Source: Neobacillus sp. CF12 (GTDB taxonomy: Bacteria; Bacillota; Bacilli; Bacillales; Cytobacillaceae). From it: DNA of 64,000 bases. The stretch lies in contig NZ_JAUCEU010000007.1 of NCBI RefSeq assembly GCF_030348765.1, positions 2,990,001 to 3,054,000 of the forward strand, in the 5' to 3' direction. Shown here piece by piece: positions 1 to 7,698 of the stretch; the first letter of the stretch is position 1, and the number at the start of each line of letters is the position of its first letter. The notes beneath the pieces were generated by a model. That model did not search any database. It was given only the letters and a program-made list of their open reading frames with translations, and was not told the DNA's origin. The translations under genes and the position numbers were made by a program.

Positions 1-521
1 GCACCTAAATAATCCTCTATCGCCGGACGAAGTGTATCTTCCTCTTCTTTTCCATTACTCCATAGTTCGCCGCAGGGGATCACCGTAACACTTGCATTCA
101 TTTGTAATCTCAATTGATTGGTAACTGCTGCTACAGATGAAGCATTTAGCAAAGAACCTATTAACAAAGCAGGCACTTTAGATGCAATCCAAGTACAAAA
201 TGCACCATTGAGTGAGGTAAGTACATACTTTTTATTTGTATGTTCTTCATTAAAGGATACAGGTGATAATGTAGGTTTCCCTGCTTTTGCTGCCTCTGCT
301 CTTCCTAAAATATATTCGGCACTGATTTTTTGTGCGTAATCATTTCCATCTATATTAGGAGGATAGGGATAAATTACTGCACCATAATTTAAAGCTGATA
401 CAACCGTTGATGAGAAACTAAGGACATCAACAATAATGATGATGTCACCACGCTCAGCTGCCTCTCTAGCACCACGTCTGCCCCATTCCACACGACAAGT
501 GTAAGGAGATTGATCAAACAT
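1..521 (-). CDS. 2-phosphosulfolactate phosphatase-like protein (ComB family), 3' end outside window
   Basis: The minus-strand frame is open from an ATG at 521 to the window edge, giving about 173 residues; the C-terminus is missing. The N-terminal stretch with VDVLSFSSTVVSAL matches the family DVL-x-STT-type loop, and the central SLNGAFCTW segment fits the ComB fold (PF04029, normally about 230-240 aa). ComB hydrolyses 2-phospho-3-sulfolactate to sulfolactate, and Bacillus spores are known to accumulate sulfolactate. This copy could equally be a paralogue with another phosphatase substrate. The purine-rich stretch AAGGGTGG lies 7 nt upstream of the ATG. Family assignment is by recognition of conserved segments; substrate is inference. 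Confidence 0.72.
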   Translation of the reverse strand, partial: MFDQSPYTCRVEWGRRGAREAAERGDIIIIVDVLSFSSTVVSALNYGAVIYPYPPNIDGNDYAQKISAEYILGRAEAAKAGKPTLSPVSFNEEHTNKKYVLTSLNGAFCTWIASKVPALLIGSLLNASSVAAVTNQLRLQMNASVTVIPCGELWSNGKEEEDTLRPAIEDYLG

Positions 522-555
522 GCAACTACCACCACCCTTATGTAAAAATATATTG

Positions 556-591
556 ATTAGGAAAGCCTTACCTCAAGTTGAAGTAAGGCTT
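556..591 (-). terminator. Weak rho-independent terminator after the VOC gene
   Basis: A 9-bp perfect stem (563-571 with 583-591) with an 11-nt loop sits just past the stop of the VOC gene. Read on the minus strand it is followed by a mixed T-rich stretch rather than a clean T tract, so termination may be partial and transcription could continue into the ComB-like gene. Confidence 0.5.
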
Positions 592-597
592 AAACTA

Positions 598-1026
598 TTA
601 CTCAATAATTAACATATCATTCTCATCAAATTTCCAGCTCTGTGCATAGGCAACTTCCCAATAGTACCCATCTGGATCTGAAAAATATCCGCTATAGCCT
701 CCCCAAAATACCTTTTGTGGAAATTTTACAATCCTTCCTCCGGCTTGTTCAACAATCTCAAAAATTTGGTCAACCTCTTCCGCGGATTTTGCATTGAATG
801 CGAGAGTAATTCCTGAAAAACCTTTGCCAGCAGGAGGATCGTTTTCATTGATATCCTTCGCTAGCTCATCTAATGGATACAATGCAAGTTTTGTACCACC
901 ATTTTTAAAGAAAACAATTCCTGGATTCTCATCTGTTACAGATGTTTCAAATCCTAGGGCACAATAAAATTCTAGAGACTGCAAGATATTTTTTACACCT
1001 AAAGTAATTAAGTTGATTCTGTTCAT
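598..1026 (-). CDS. VOC family (glyoxalase/bleomycin-resistance fold) protein
   Basis: 142 aa, one complete vicinal-oxygen-chelate unit made of two beta-alpha-beta-beta-beta modules. The first module contains VKNILQSLEFYCALGFE and the second ends in FSDPDGYYWEVAY, the typical C-terminal signature with a metal-ligand glutamate. The usual N-terminal histidine ligand is not evident, so catalysis is uncertain and the protein may be a small-molecule binding or resistance-type member. The ATG at 1026 has GGGAGG 7 nt upstream and overlaps the stop of the upstream membrane-protein gene by 4 bp, so the two are translationally coupled. Substrate unknown. Confidence 0.8.
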   Translation of the reverse strand: MNRINLITLGVKNILQSLEFYCALGFETSVTDENPGIVFFKNGGTKLALYPLDELAKDINENDPPAGKGFSGITLAFNAKSAEEVDQIFEIVEQAGGRIVKFPQKVFWGGYSGYFSDPDGYYWEVAYAQSWKFDENDMLIIE

Positions 1027-1766
1027 ATTGAATCCTCCCGTTCTACTCCATAATAAATATTTAATATTTCATTAATCATTCTTTCTTTGCTATCTTCCAT
1101 ATCAAAGCTTTCATTCGTAAATTCGCCGCTGCAATTATCTTTTGTTAACCGAAAGCCTGTATAAATCAAATCCACAACTTCAACTTCAGATGTTGAATAT
1201 CCACCAGTTCCAAATAAACTCACACATTTCTTAGATATCGGCGTTCGATTTCCCTTTGCATCTACATAATAATATTTATCTGTTACTGAACCATAATCCA
1301 TATCGGGAGTAGAAGTAGCAAAATAGCCTTTATTATTAATCCTATGGACTTCGTACCCCTTTTCGGTTTCAACCTTCTGTGCTCCGTTGATATTGTAGAA
1401 AACAAACACATCGCCTTCATATCCTTCAGGAATCAAGTAAATATCGTTTGTTTTATTACTTTGGCTGGCTAGGAAGAGTGTGATAGAAGTTAAAGTACCT
1501 ACTATTAAAATACTTAAGAGAATTTTTAGAAAGTGAGAAAATCGGCTTAGCTTTCCTAGTAAAACATATGAGAAGTAACACAATAGACATAAAACTACCA
1601 ATATAGGAGTTATGGTAAACAAATTGTATAAAAAGCTCTCCCCAATTGAGAAATAATAGGTATCAGGGTCTCTTTTAGCAGATGGTGTATAGCTAAACAA
1701 AGAAAATATAAGTGTAATTACAGACGATAGACTCACAGATGTAAGACTAACTTTTAGGATTCTCAT
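1023..1766 (-). CDS. Membrane protein of unknown function
   Basis: 247 aa with no family I recognise. There are three hydrophobic segments in the first 105 residues (about 8-25, 45-68 and 84-103), then a soluble, probably extracytoplasmic domain of about 140 residues rich in Tyr, Asp and Gly, with two cysteines (KKCVSLF and KDNCSGEF) that could form a disulfide. The ATG has GGGGGA 11 nt upstream. The stop overlaps the VOC start, so the pair forms a two-gene operon. Promoter not identified. Confidence 0.7.
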   Translation of the reverse strand: MRILKVSLTSVSLSSVITLIFSLFSYTPSAKRDPDTYYFSIGESFLYNLFTITPILVVLCLLCYFSYVLLGKLSRFSHFLKILLSILIVGTLTSITLFLASQSNKTNDIYLIPEGYEGDVFVFYNINGAQKVETEKGYEVHRINNKGYFATSTPDMDYGSVTDKYYYVDAKGNRTPISKKCVSLFGTGGYSTSEVEVVDLIYTGFRLTKDNCSGEFTNESFDMEDSKERMINEILNIYYGVEREDSI

Positions 1767-1835
1767 TTATAAAAATTCCCCCTAAAAACCATAAAGTTAT
1801 ATATTCATCATATTATCCACATAATCCTTCCTTTA

Positions 1836-1871
1836 AAAAGAAAATGCTTTACCCCTCTTAGAAGTAAAGCA
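1836..1871 (-). terminator. Rho-independent terminator after the GNAT gene
   Basis: An 8-bp stem (1845-1852 with 1864-1871) with an 11-nt loop is followed on the minus strand by TTTTCTTTTT. It closes the GNAT transcription unit. Confidence 0.75.
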
Positions 1872-1877
1872 CCATCC

Positions 1878-2453
1878 TTATAATTCATCTAATATGTTTT
1901 GACTCTTAGGATTTTCGGTAAAGGTCAAGACCTCTTCAACAGGTTGATAGGATTCACCATAAAAATGTTGATCCTTGTAGGTATGAATCTTATCATATGT
2001 TTTTCTCATCGCTTCAAATATCAGCTCTTCAGCCTCTTTATTTGGTGCCCAGTAGAGGATTTCCATTTTATTAATCTCATTTGTGGCTAGCGACCGTCTT
2101 TCATATCCGATTGAGTTTGCGTGTTCAAAACCTTCACGTTTATAAAAATGAAGCCTTTTTCCACTATCACTGTCTTCATAGTTAATAGGTTCCACTTCCA
2201 GAATAATAGGCTTACCTTTTTTCCTCATTTTTTCGATAAGTTTATGACCTAGCCCCTGCCCTCGTGCATTTTTTGATACAAACAGATAATCAATAAAGAC
2301 AAAATCATCTAACTCCGCATACATCAACACATGATTCGGACCTTCATCCTTATGATAGATATCGGAACGCTCTTTCAGCAACGTTTCCATATGCTCTCTT
2401 GACTTCATTTCTTCAACAGGAAAATATTGATTTAACTTCTCATACCAATGCAT
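1878..2453 (-). CDS. GNAT family N-acetyltransferase
   Basis: 191 aa. The acetyl-CoA-binding motif A is visible as LFVSKNARGQGLGHKLIEKM (around residues 77-96), the R/Q-x-x-G-x-G/A pyrophosphate loop of GNAT enzymes, followed by a YKREGFEHAN segment typical of motif B. The C-terminal about 60 residues extend beyond a minimal GNAT fold. The enzyme should transfer an acetyl group from acetyl-CoA to an amine, but the acceptor cannot be told from sequence. The ATG at 2453 is preceded by GAGGAG. It is a single-gene unit with its own terminator. Confidence 0.85.
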   Translation of the reverse strand: MHWYEKLNQYFPVEEMKSREHMETLLKERSDIYHKDEGPNHVLMYAELDDFVFIDYLFVSKNARGQGLGHKLIEKMRKKGKPIILEVEPINYEDSDSGKRLHFYKREGFEHANSIGYERRSLATNEINKMEILYWAPNKEAEELIFEAMRKTYDKIHTYKDQHFYGESYQPVEEVLTFTENPKSQNILDEL

Positions 2454-2527
2454 TCTGCTGCTCCTCTACTAAGTGTCTTAATGAGGAAAGTATGTGTGGA
2501 TTTTCCATTTTTCATACTAAAAAAGGT

Positions 2528-3241
2528 TTATTTTAAAATCAGAAGGTCTAAAAATTCTTGCTCTGGTTTCATCAATTTTATACCCTTTTCAGATTGTAGA
2601 TACATTCCTTTATCGCCTTCATAAAGGACATTTATTTTTATATCAGCATACTCTATTACCAATGTATTTTTTCGGCTTTCTACCTCTTTATTCCAATCCA
2701 TCGCTTCGTTAATGGAACTGGAGATTTGTTCGATCACTGATTTATCTGTTATTTTCGTACAGTTTTGATTAGCAGCACTTTGATAGATACATATACTTTC
2801 TGGGGCTGAATGGATCCAATTCGTTGAATGGATGATATCCGTTTTATCAAACATGACCTCTGTTTGGTTCTCAGTTTCATTATATTGAGCAGAAATCCAT
2901 AACTCACCTTCAAAACCATCTTTTCTCCAACGAGTCCTAAACCCACTCCAATCATTTTCAGCATGTTTATCGTCTAGTGCCGATTCCACATGTGCCAATT
3001 CCCACCCTAGATAAGGAAGTTCCTCCATATAAAAATAAAATATATTTCTCCAGTGATCATCCTTCATAATATATTGGTGTTCCGTCGGTTCTAAGCCATC
3101 GAATAAAGGTATATCAATATGTTCCTCAGGAATAATTGACATCCCTTGATATGTTTCGTCTGTTAGTTTTTGAATCGAATACCCACTAATAATAAGAAGG
3201 ATTACAACAACCCCTATTATTCTCCAGTTTTTCTTGCTCAT
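2528..3241 (-). CDS. Membrane-anchored extracytoplasmic protein of unknown function
   Basis: 237 aa from the chosen start. An ATG six codons further upstream (3259) is open, but the perfect site GGGGGA lies 4 nt before the inner ATG at 3241, so I use that one. A positively charged N-terminus (MSKKNWR) and one hydrophobic helix (about residues 7-24) anchor a soluble domain outside the cell. There is no lipobox cysteine at the helix end. The domain contains many aromatic residues and no motif I recognise. Monocistronic by context. Confidence 0.7.
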   Translation of the reverse strand: MSKKNWRIIGVVVILLIISGYSIQKLTDETYQGMSIIPEEHIDIPLFDGLEPTEHQYIMKDDHWRNIFYFYMEELPYLGWELAHVESALDDKHAENDWSGFRTRWRKDGFEGELWISAQYNETENQTEVMFDKTDIIHSTNWIHSAPESICIYQSAANQNCTKITDKSVIEQISSSINEAMDWNKEVESRKNTLVIEYADIKINVLYEGDKGMYLQSEKGIKLMKPEQEFLDLLILK

Positions 3242-3347
3242 AGTTCCCCCATTTTTCATGAATCTTTATCTCTAAATCATCTAACGTTTTATTGATAATA
3301 TTCTACAAACTTCCACAAAATTCCTTCTTATTCTCATATGACTGTAG

Positions 3348-3380
3348 AATAAAAAAGGATTGACATTGAAGACAATCCTT
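3348..3380 (-). terminator. Rho-independent terminator for the 3584-5364 unit
   Basis: An 8-bp stem (AAGGATTG at 3355-3362 with CAATCCTT at 3373-3380) is followed on the minus strand by a T-rich tract. It lies 200 bp beyond the nucleotidyltransferase stop, so the 52-bp repeat units at 3482-3585 are inside the transcribed 3' region. The remainder of the 3260-3583 gap shows nothing else. Confidence 0.7.
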
Positions 3381-3481
3381 CCTTAATCACTCTTTGATAG
3401 GATACTATCGTTCTTATAACTTTTAGGGAGAATAAAAGACTTTTGTCCCAAATAAGTATTAAACTATTCAAAACACCGAAT

Positions 3482-3585
3482 GATTCAGACTGCCACCAGC
3501 GATTCCTTGCTTGGCCTGTCCGAATGTCCCCCTGATTCAGACTTCCATTGTCGATTTCTTCTTTGCCCAGTCCGAATCGATTCCT
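3482..3585. repeat. Two-unit 52-bp tandem inverted repeat (family locus 1)
   Basis: GATTCAGACT occurs at 3482-3491 and again at 3534-3543, exactly 52 bp apart. The matching 3' arms TGTCCGAATG (3517-3526) and AGTCCGAATC (3569-3578) are also 52 bp apart. In the second unit the arms pair over 10 positions with one mismatch, around a 25-nt centre that contains TCGATTTCTTCTTT. The array touches the stop codon of the nucleotidyltransferase gene. It shares period and layout with the arrays at 28167 and 46209. Confidence 0.85.
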
Positions 3586-4300
3586 ATTTTCCTATTGAAA
3601 ATCCTTGAAATAGTCGTCCGCCAAATGGTTGTAGGCTATCATCAACCATTGTAATAATTTTATTTTTATCTCCCGTTTTATAAAAAATATCAAATGCCTC
3701 TACAAACTGACATGCAAACGTTTCATCATAATTCCTTAATGCACGTACTATCCATTTAGAAGTACCAATCCATTGTCGATTCGTTCTCAATACAAATTCG
3801 CTAACTAATTCAGCAAGTGTATTGGCAATAAATATATCTTCTGCTCTATTAGTACTGCCTATAAAATCATCAAGTGTATCTGTAATAAAATAACGTTTAA
3901 TTTTGATGGTTCCAGCTGACCACTCTTCTGGCCCCTGATCTAATAACTCTTTAGCCTTCTGTTTAATTGGACCAATGATTTCATTACCTTTTATGACAAT
4001 ACCCTCCGAAACCATTTTAGGCAATGAAGGTCTGGCCCTTTCGCAATCACTTTTAAAAAAGTCCTTATAAGATGTTAAATTATGTACAAAAATCTCTATA
4101 TTCCAACCATATTCAATCACTGACTCTCTATATGCAGATTTGAGATTACTGTCAAATATCACAATATCAAGGTCAGATGTTTCTGTGGCTTCACCTCGAA
4201 CGACACTCCCGGCCAATAGGGCTCCAAGACAATTCGGGAAATGGTTTAAGGTAAACAGTTTGGCTGCGTTGTAAGCTTCCATTCTACTAATCTTCCTCAC
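3584..4300 (-). CDS. Nucleotidyltransferase-domain protein
   Basis: 238 aa. The N-terminal 60 residues contain the minimal nucleotidyltransferase signature: LLAGSVVRGEA (GS motif) followed 11 residues later by SDLDIVIF, whose two aspartates bind metal. The rest is mostly helical and resembles the helper domain of stand-alone kanamycin-type or Pol-beta-type nucleotidyltransferases. The acceptor (aminoglycoside, protein or RNA) is not determinable. A GTG start at 4300 has AAGGA 6 nt upstream; an ATG at 4282 with GAGGAAG upstream is an alternative. The gene is 21 nt downstream of the histidine phosphatase and likely shares its operon. Confidence 0.75.
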   Translation of the reverse strand: MRKISRMEAYNAAKLFTLNHFPNCLGALLAGSVVRGEATETSDLDIVIFDSNLKSAYRESVIEYGWNIEIFVHNLTSYKDFFKSDCERARPSLPKMVSEGIVIKGNEIIGPIKQKAKELLDQGPEEWSAGTIKIKRYFITDTLDDFIGSTNRAEDIFIANTLAELVSEFVLRTNRQWIGTSKWIVRALRNYDETFACQFVEAFDIFYKTGDKNKIITMVDDSLQPFGGRLFQGFSIGK

Positions 4301-4321
4301 CTCAATTCCTTATAGTTCTTT

Positions 4322-4945
4322 TTATATAAAATTCACAGTTTTCAGATGGGTTATATCTCCCTCTAACACAACTTTTAATTCATTTTCATGCATTTCTACA
4401 ATAGTAAGACTTGTGTCATGGATATAGGGTGGGTCCCATAAGGTTTCAATGGGTGAATTCTTAAAAAATGTAAATAAACACTTGATTACTACAGAGTGAG
4501 TAACAATTAATATATTTCCAGATTTATATTCTTTTTTGATTCGATTTAAAACCTGAATAGCTCTTGCTCGTGTTTCTTCGAACGTTTCTCCTCCATCAAT
4601 TGTAAATTGATGGGGTGTGTTCCAGAATGACTCAAACTCTGTTTGATACATTTCTTTAATGGATGAATGTGTTTTTCCCTCCCACTCACCCAGTTTAATT
4701 TCCCTTAGATTCTCATCGTAAATGACAGGAATATCTCTATCACCGCAAATTAAATTAGTAGTAGCCTTTGTCCTGCCACTAGGACTTGAAAAAATAGCAG
4801 CAAACTCTGTTTCTTTTAATCTTTCACCTAATGATACAGCATTTTTTATACCATTTTCTGTTAGATTTGAATCCAACCATCCTTGCATTCTTTTTTCTCT
4901 GTTCCACTCGGTTTCACCATGTCGTGTTATGTATAGCGTTAACAT
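4322..4945 (-). CDS. Histidine phosphatase family protein (phosphoglycerate mutase-like)
   Basis: 207 aa. The phosphohistidine motif RHGETEWN is at residues 8-15, the acidic E-x-x-x-G-x-W-E-G stretch (LREIKLGEWEGKT) is at about 78-90, and the second catalytic histidine lies in VTHSVVIK near 148. This is the full length of small cofactor-independent histidine phosphatases such as CobC/GpmB/PhoE-type enzymes, which remove phosphate from varied small substrates. The start overlaps the HIT gene by 7 bp and the site TAGGTGAG precedes it. It is co-transcribed with the HIT and nucleotidyltransferase genes, which hints at nucleotide or phosphate-ester handling. Confidence 0.87.
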   Translation of the reverse strand: MLTLYITRHGETEWNREKRMQGWLDSNLTENGIKNAVSLGERLKETEFAAIFSSPSGRTKATTNLICGDRDIPVIYDENLREIKLGEWEGKTHSSIKEMYQTEFESFWNTPHQFTIDGGETFEETRARAIQVLNRIKKEYKSGNILIVTHSVVIKCLFTFFKNSPIETLWDPPYIHDTSLTIVEMHENELKVVLEGDITHLKTVNFI

Positions 4946-5364
4946 AAAATCTCACCTACAGCTTCAATTATTTTCATTTTTGTTTCCATTAACTTCGTTT
5001 CAACTTCAATAATAACGTCATCTTCTGAATAGAAATCAGCAAATGATTGACCATTATATCTAGGTACAACGTGCATGTGATAATGAGTTAATTCATTAAA
5101 AACCCCGCCATTTTGGCAGATAGTTATACCATCCGGATGATAAAGTTTCTTTATTGCCTTTGATAAAAGAATAGATGCCTTCATAATTGAATTTGCTGTT
5201 GTTTCGTCAAGTTCTTCTACGTCATATACATGTTTTTTAGGCAAAATCATAATGTGACCTTCATTGAATGGCTCATGATCTAAGAAACAACATACATGCT
5301 CATCTTCAAAAACAACATGAACAGGTAGATGTTTATTTGCCAAATTACATCCTAAACATTCCAT
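4939..5364 (-). CDS. HIT family protein (histidine triad nucleotide hydrolase)
   Basis: 141 aa. The histidine-triad signature H-x-H-x-H-x-x is visible as HYHMHVVPRY near residues 93-102, and MILPKKHVYDVEELD is the typical upstream strand. An N-terminal CLGCNLA motif with two cysteines may help bind zinc, as in some HIT hydrolases. HIT proteins hydrolyse nucleoside phosphoramidates or dinucleotide polyphosphates. It is the first gene of the three-gene operon HIT - histidine phosphatase - nucleotidyltransferase. AAAGGT precedes the start by about 9 nt. Confidence 0.88.
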   Translation of the reverse strand: MECLGCNLANKHLPVHVVFEDEHVCCFLDHEPFNEGHIMILPKKHVYDVEELDETTANSIMKASILLSKAIKKLYHPDGITICQNGGVFNELTHYHMHVVPRYNGQSFADFYSEDDVIIEVETKLMETKMKIIEAVGEILC

Positions 5365-5402
5365 TTTGACACAACCTTTTATTTTAATAATTCTACTTTA
5401 AC

Positions 5403-5427
5403 AAAAAAAAGGCCGGCATCATCGACC
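5403..5427 (-). terminator. Terminator of the small hydrophobic peptide gene
   Basis: On the minus strand GGTCG (5427-5423) pairs with CGGCC (5415-5411, one G-U) around a 7-nt loop and is followed by eight consecutive T. It starts 2 nt after the stop of the 31-aa ORF, which supports that ORF being a real transcription unit. Confidence 0.75.
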
Positions 5428-5428
5428 T

Positions 5429-5524
5429 TTATAAAATATTTTGGAGTGCATCTAAAATAGATATGATAAATTGGTAAATCAACGTGAATAGTTGTGAAAA
5501 GAAATCAAACAAGGAATCCAGCAT
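5429..5524 (-). CDS. Small amphipathic/hydrophobic peptide (31 aa), function unknown
   Basis: The peptide begins MLDSLFDFFSQLFTL and ends ISILDALQNIL. It is almost entirely Leu, Ile, Phe with Asp, Gln and Ser at i, i+3/4 spacing, so it could form an amphipathic or single transmembrane helix. The ATG at 5524 has GGAAGG 9 nt upstream; an earlier ATG at 5533 directly abuts that site and is less likely. A strong terminator follows immediately. Candidate roles are a membrane-acting peptide (type I toxin- or phenol-soluble-modulin-like) or a small regulatory membrane protein. No antisense RNA gene is evident. Being a gene is inferred from signals; function is not known. Confidence 0.55.
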   Translation of the reverse strand: MLDSLFDFFSQLFTLIYQFIISILDALQNIL

Positions 5525-5603
5525 AACAATCATCCTTCCATAACATCCTGTCATAGTTTATGCAAACTAGGACAAGTATGAAACGGATAAACGTGTACTT
5601 TCT

Positions 5604-5975
5604 TTATAATACAAAAGAAATAATGCTCTGGCTGATACTAACAATGAGAATACTTTGACCAAAACCACTAATGATACCTGTTGTTAACCTGAGTGGATTA
5701 TTACTCATTCGAATTTGCCTTTTTTGAGTCCATCCATCCAAAACCATAGGAAGATTTAATACAATCCCCAGCCAAAGTGGAATATACAATTCAAATATTA
5801 AGAATAAGGGAAAAAATAAATACCCCAATAATATACCCGTGCACCGTGCACATAATGGCAGCGTATGCCCTTTTATGGTTAGACTTCTAGACTTCATCCG
5901 ATGACAAGGTACAATATCTGTTAGCCACCTTAATTTAATTACAATTTGGTCCGCAGTCACAATCTGGTCCCCCAT
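5604..5975 (-). CDS. DUF2085 family membrane protein
   Basis: About 123 aa from ATG 5975. The defining DUF2085 signature is present: CHRMKSRSL, then about 11 residues later PLCARCTGI, followed by three hydrophobic helices. The cysteines and histidine suggest metal or redox chemistry at the membrane, but no function is established. The frame is open further up to 6074, but that region overlaps the cysteine-rich gene in another frame and has unnatural repetitive composition. The start at 5975 keeps the family length. The 41-bp overlap with the upstream gene indicates coupled expression. Exact start uncertain. Confidence 0.7.
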   Translation of the reverse strand: MGDQIVTADQIVIKLRWLTDIVPCHRMKSRSLTIKGHTLPLCARCTGILLGYLFFPLFLIFELYIPLWLGIVLNLPMVLDGWTQKRQIRMSNNPLRLTTGIISGFGQSILIVSISQSIISFVL

Positions 5976-6219
5976 CACAATCAGATTTACCGTCACAATC
6001 CGGAGTGCAGTCAAAGGTCGGGCAATCTGGAGTACAATCATACTTCTTCTTTTTTCGATACTTTTTACTTCCATAATAAAAAAGGATAAACACGAGCAAT
6101 AAAATACCTGCTACCGTACCAATAATGCCAAATACCATTTCACCATTTAGTAAAAATGAGGTACCAACCACAAATGAAATAATCATAGTTGTTAGCAACA
6201 GAAAAAACATCTTCTTCAC
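5935..6219 (-). CDS. Two-helix membrane protein with Asp/Cys-rich tail
   Basis: 94 aa. There are two hydrophobic helices (about residues 4-24 and 28-50), a basic stop-transfer patch (KKYRKKKK), and then a 34-residue tail with eight cysteines, mostly in D-C or P-D-C steps (for example DCTPDC twice). The basic patch places the tail in the cytoplasm. The tail resembles low-complexity metal- or cluster-binding sequences. It overlaps the DUF2085 gene, itself a Cys/His membrane protein. The site AAAGGTG lies 6 nt before the ATG. No family recognised. Confidence 0.75.
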   Translation of the reverse strand: MKKMFFLLLTTMIISFVVGTSFLLNGEMVFGIIGTVAGILLLVFILFYYGSKKYRKKKKYDCTPDCPTFDCTPDCDGKSDCDGGPDCDCGPNCN

Positions 6220-6373
6220 CTTTTTCTCGATTAAATTCTCTTAGTCTTATAGATTATTATTCCTTCAATTCATCTACCCCTATCAATCTTAAAAACTCCA
6301 TACATTAGCCCCATAAAAAATTCCAATATTAATTTATATTCAACCTGAGATGGCTATAACCTTTTTCTAATGA

Positions 6374-6408
6374 AAGAAAAAGGGAACAGCTCCTTTACGC
6401 TGCTCCCT
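6374..6408 (-). terminator. Rho-independent terminator after the DUF3892 gene
   Basis: A 10-bp stem (6381-6390 with 6399-6408, one mismatch) with an 8-nt loop is followed on the minus strand by TTTTTCTTTC. Confidence 0.8.
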
Positions 6409-6416
6409 TAACGAAT

Positions 6417-6731
6417 CTAAAATTCAGGTAGTCGATCAAGATTGTTTTCTTTTATCCCATCTGGTTCGCTTCGAATGATATCTCTTCCGTATTTATGAAA
6501 AACATCTACATGTGCGATTTGTCCTGATTTTGCTTCTGTCAATGCAGTAATGTAGTCCAGCTCTCTGCCGTTACTTGTTTTAAAGGCGATAATATCCCCA
6601 TCATCATTTTTCCTAACCGCTACAAATTCCTCTTTTCCATCTGGATTATCATTCGCTGCCTCTACCTGTGCTTGCTGCTCACTTTGCTGCTTATAATCTT
6701 CATAAATTTTCTCATAGTTCTTTTCTTCCAT
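6417..6731 (-). CDS. DUF3892 domain-containing protein
   Basis: 104 aa. A charged N-terminal stretch of about 40 residues precedes the small DUF3892 fold, visible as FVAVRKNDDGDIIAFKTSNG and then GQIAHVDVFHKYGRDIIRS. The family is common in Bacilli and has no known biochemical role. I start at ATG 6731, because GGAGGT lies 7 nt upstream; a GTG three codons earlier falls inside that ribosome site. Monocistronic, divergent from the GYF_2-RDD gene. Confidence 0.78.
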   Translation of the reverse strand: MEEKNYEKIYEDYKQQSEQQAQVEAANDNPDGKEEFVAVRKNDDGDIIAFKTSNGRELDYITALTEAKSGQIAHVDVFHKYGRDIIRSEPDGIKENNLDRLPEF

Positions 6732-6827
6732 CGTTTCCACCTCCGAACGTATGTTAGTATTTTGAGGATAAAGGGAAATAAATATTCAAAATACACAAAA
6801 CTGACAAAAAAGGCCCATTATCTAACG

Positions 6828-6836
6828 TGGTATAAT
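6828..6836 (+). promoter_or_regulatory. Extended -10 promoter for the GYF_2-RDD gene
   Basis: TGGTATAAT is a consensus extended -10 (TG-N-TATAAT) 24 bp upstream of the start codon. No good -35 is seen at 17 bp, which is usual for extended -10 promoters. Confidence 0.6.
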
Positions 6837-6859
6837 TTACCTAATTGGGGGCGATTAAA

Positions 6860-7606
6860 ATGGAATCAAATAAGGAAAATGTTTGGTTTTTTATTAAAGA
6901 TTCTCAACAACAAGGACCTGTTTGTTTATTTGAATTAAAGAAGTTAATCGAACAAAGGATATTAACTGGTGACACCTTTGTTTGGAACAAATCAATGGAC
7001 TGCTGGCAAATGGTAAAAAGTCTTGAAATTTTTTCAGAAAGCATTTTTAAATCAACAAGAATCCACCTACTCCCTGATAAATTCAAAACAAAAGTAGAGT
7101 ATGAAGAAGCCACCTATCCAAATGGCAGACCTTATGTCCGGTACCTTGCTAGATTTTTCGACCTTTCCATATTCTCCATAGTTTTTATCATTTCTATCTC
7201 TATTCTTTTTCCAACATTCATTGCAGAAACTTCAAATTTATTCATATTTATCATTAGTTTAATTCTCTGGATTATCGTTGAACCTGCCATCATTGCTATT
7301 TTCGGAAATACTTTTGGAAGGGTTTTCTTAAATACAAAAATCAAAAGCGTGAATGGCGAAAACCTCAATTTCAAAACTGCCTTTAAGAGGAGTTTTTTTG
7401 TAAATGTTTTAGGTATGGGACTTGGAATTCCTATATTAAATTTTATTTGTTTCTTTTTATCTTATCGGGATTTAAAGGTTCGTGGAATGTCCACTTGGGA
7501 CCATAAAATTGGAACCGTTATCTTATATGGAAAGGTTAGTATATCAAGGCTTTGTATTGCTGGAAGCCTTCCAATTGGAATGTTGGCAGCAGGATTTTAT
7601 ATTTAG
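6860..7606 (+). CDS. GYF_2 domain / RDD family membrane protein
   Basis: 248 aa from ATG 6860 (GGGGGCG 6 nt upstream; the frame is open from a TTG at 6845). Residues 5-57 form a GYF_2 domain: WFFIKDSQQQGPVCLFELKKL followed by WNKSMDCWQMV. The remainder (from about 95) is an RDD-family membrane domain with several helices. GYF_2 modules bind proline-rich or partner peptides, and RDD proteins are implicated in ion or small-molecule transport. The combination is known in Bacillus genomes but its role is not settled. Single-gene unit. Confidence 0.82.
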   Translation: MESNKENVWFFIKDSQQQGPVCLFELKKLIEQRILTGDTFVWNKSMDCWQMVKSLEIFSESIFKSTRIHLLPDKFKTKVEYEEATYPNGRPYVRYLARFFDLSIFSIVFIISISILFPTFIAETSNLFIFIISLILWIIVEPAIIAIFGNTFGRVFLNTKIKSVNGENLNFKTAFKRSFFVNVLGMGLGIPILNFICFFLSYRDLKVRGMSTWDHKIGTVILYGKVSISRLCIAGSLPIGMLAAGFYI

Positions 7607-7698
7607 AGATAATAAAAGTTTCATCTCCTTTTTTACATGACTCCTATTAATCGGTAATAATAGGAATATTAATGTTTATTAAGTTGGAGTGAAGTAGT

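Noticed and set aside
1-339. Plus-strand ORF at 118-339
   Set aside because: It is the shadow of the ComB-like gene on the other strand and has no ribosome site or family similarity.
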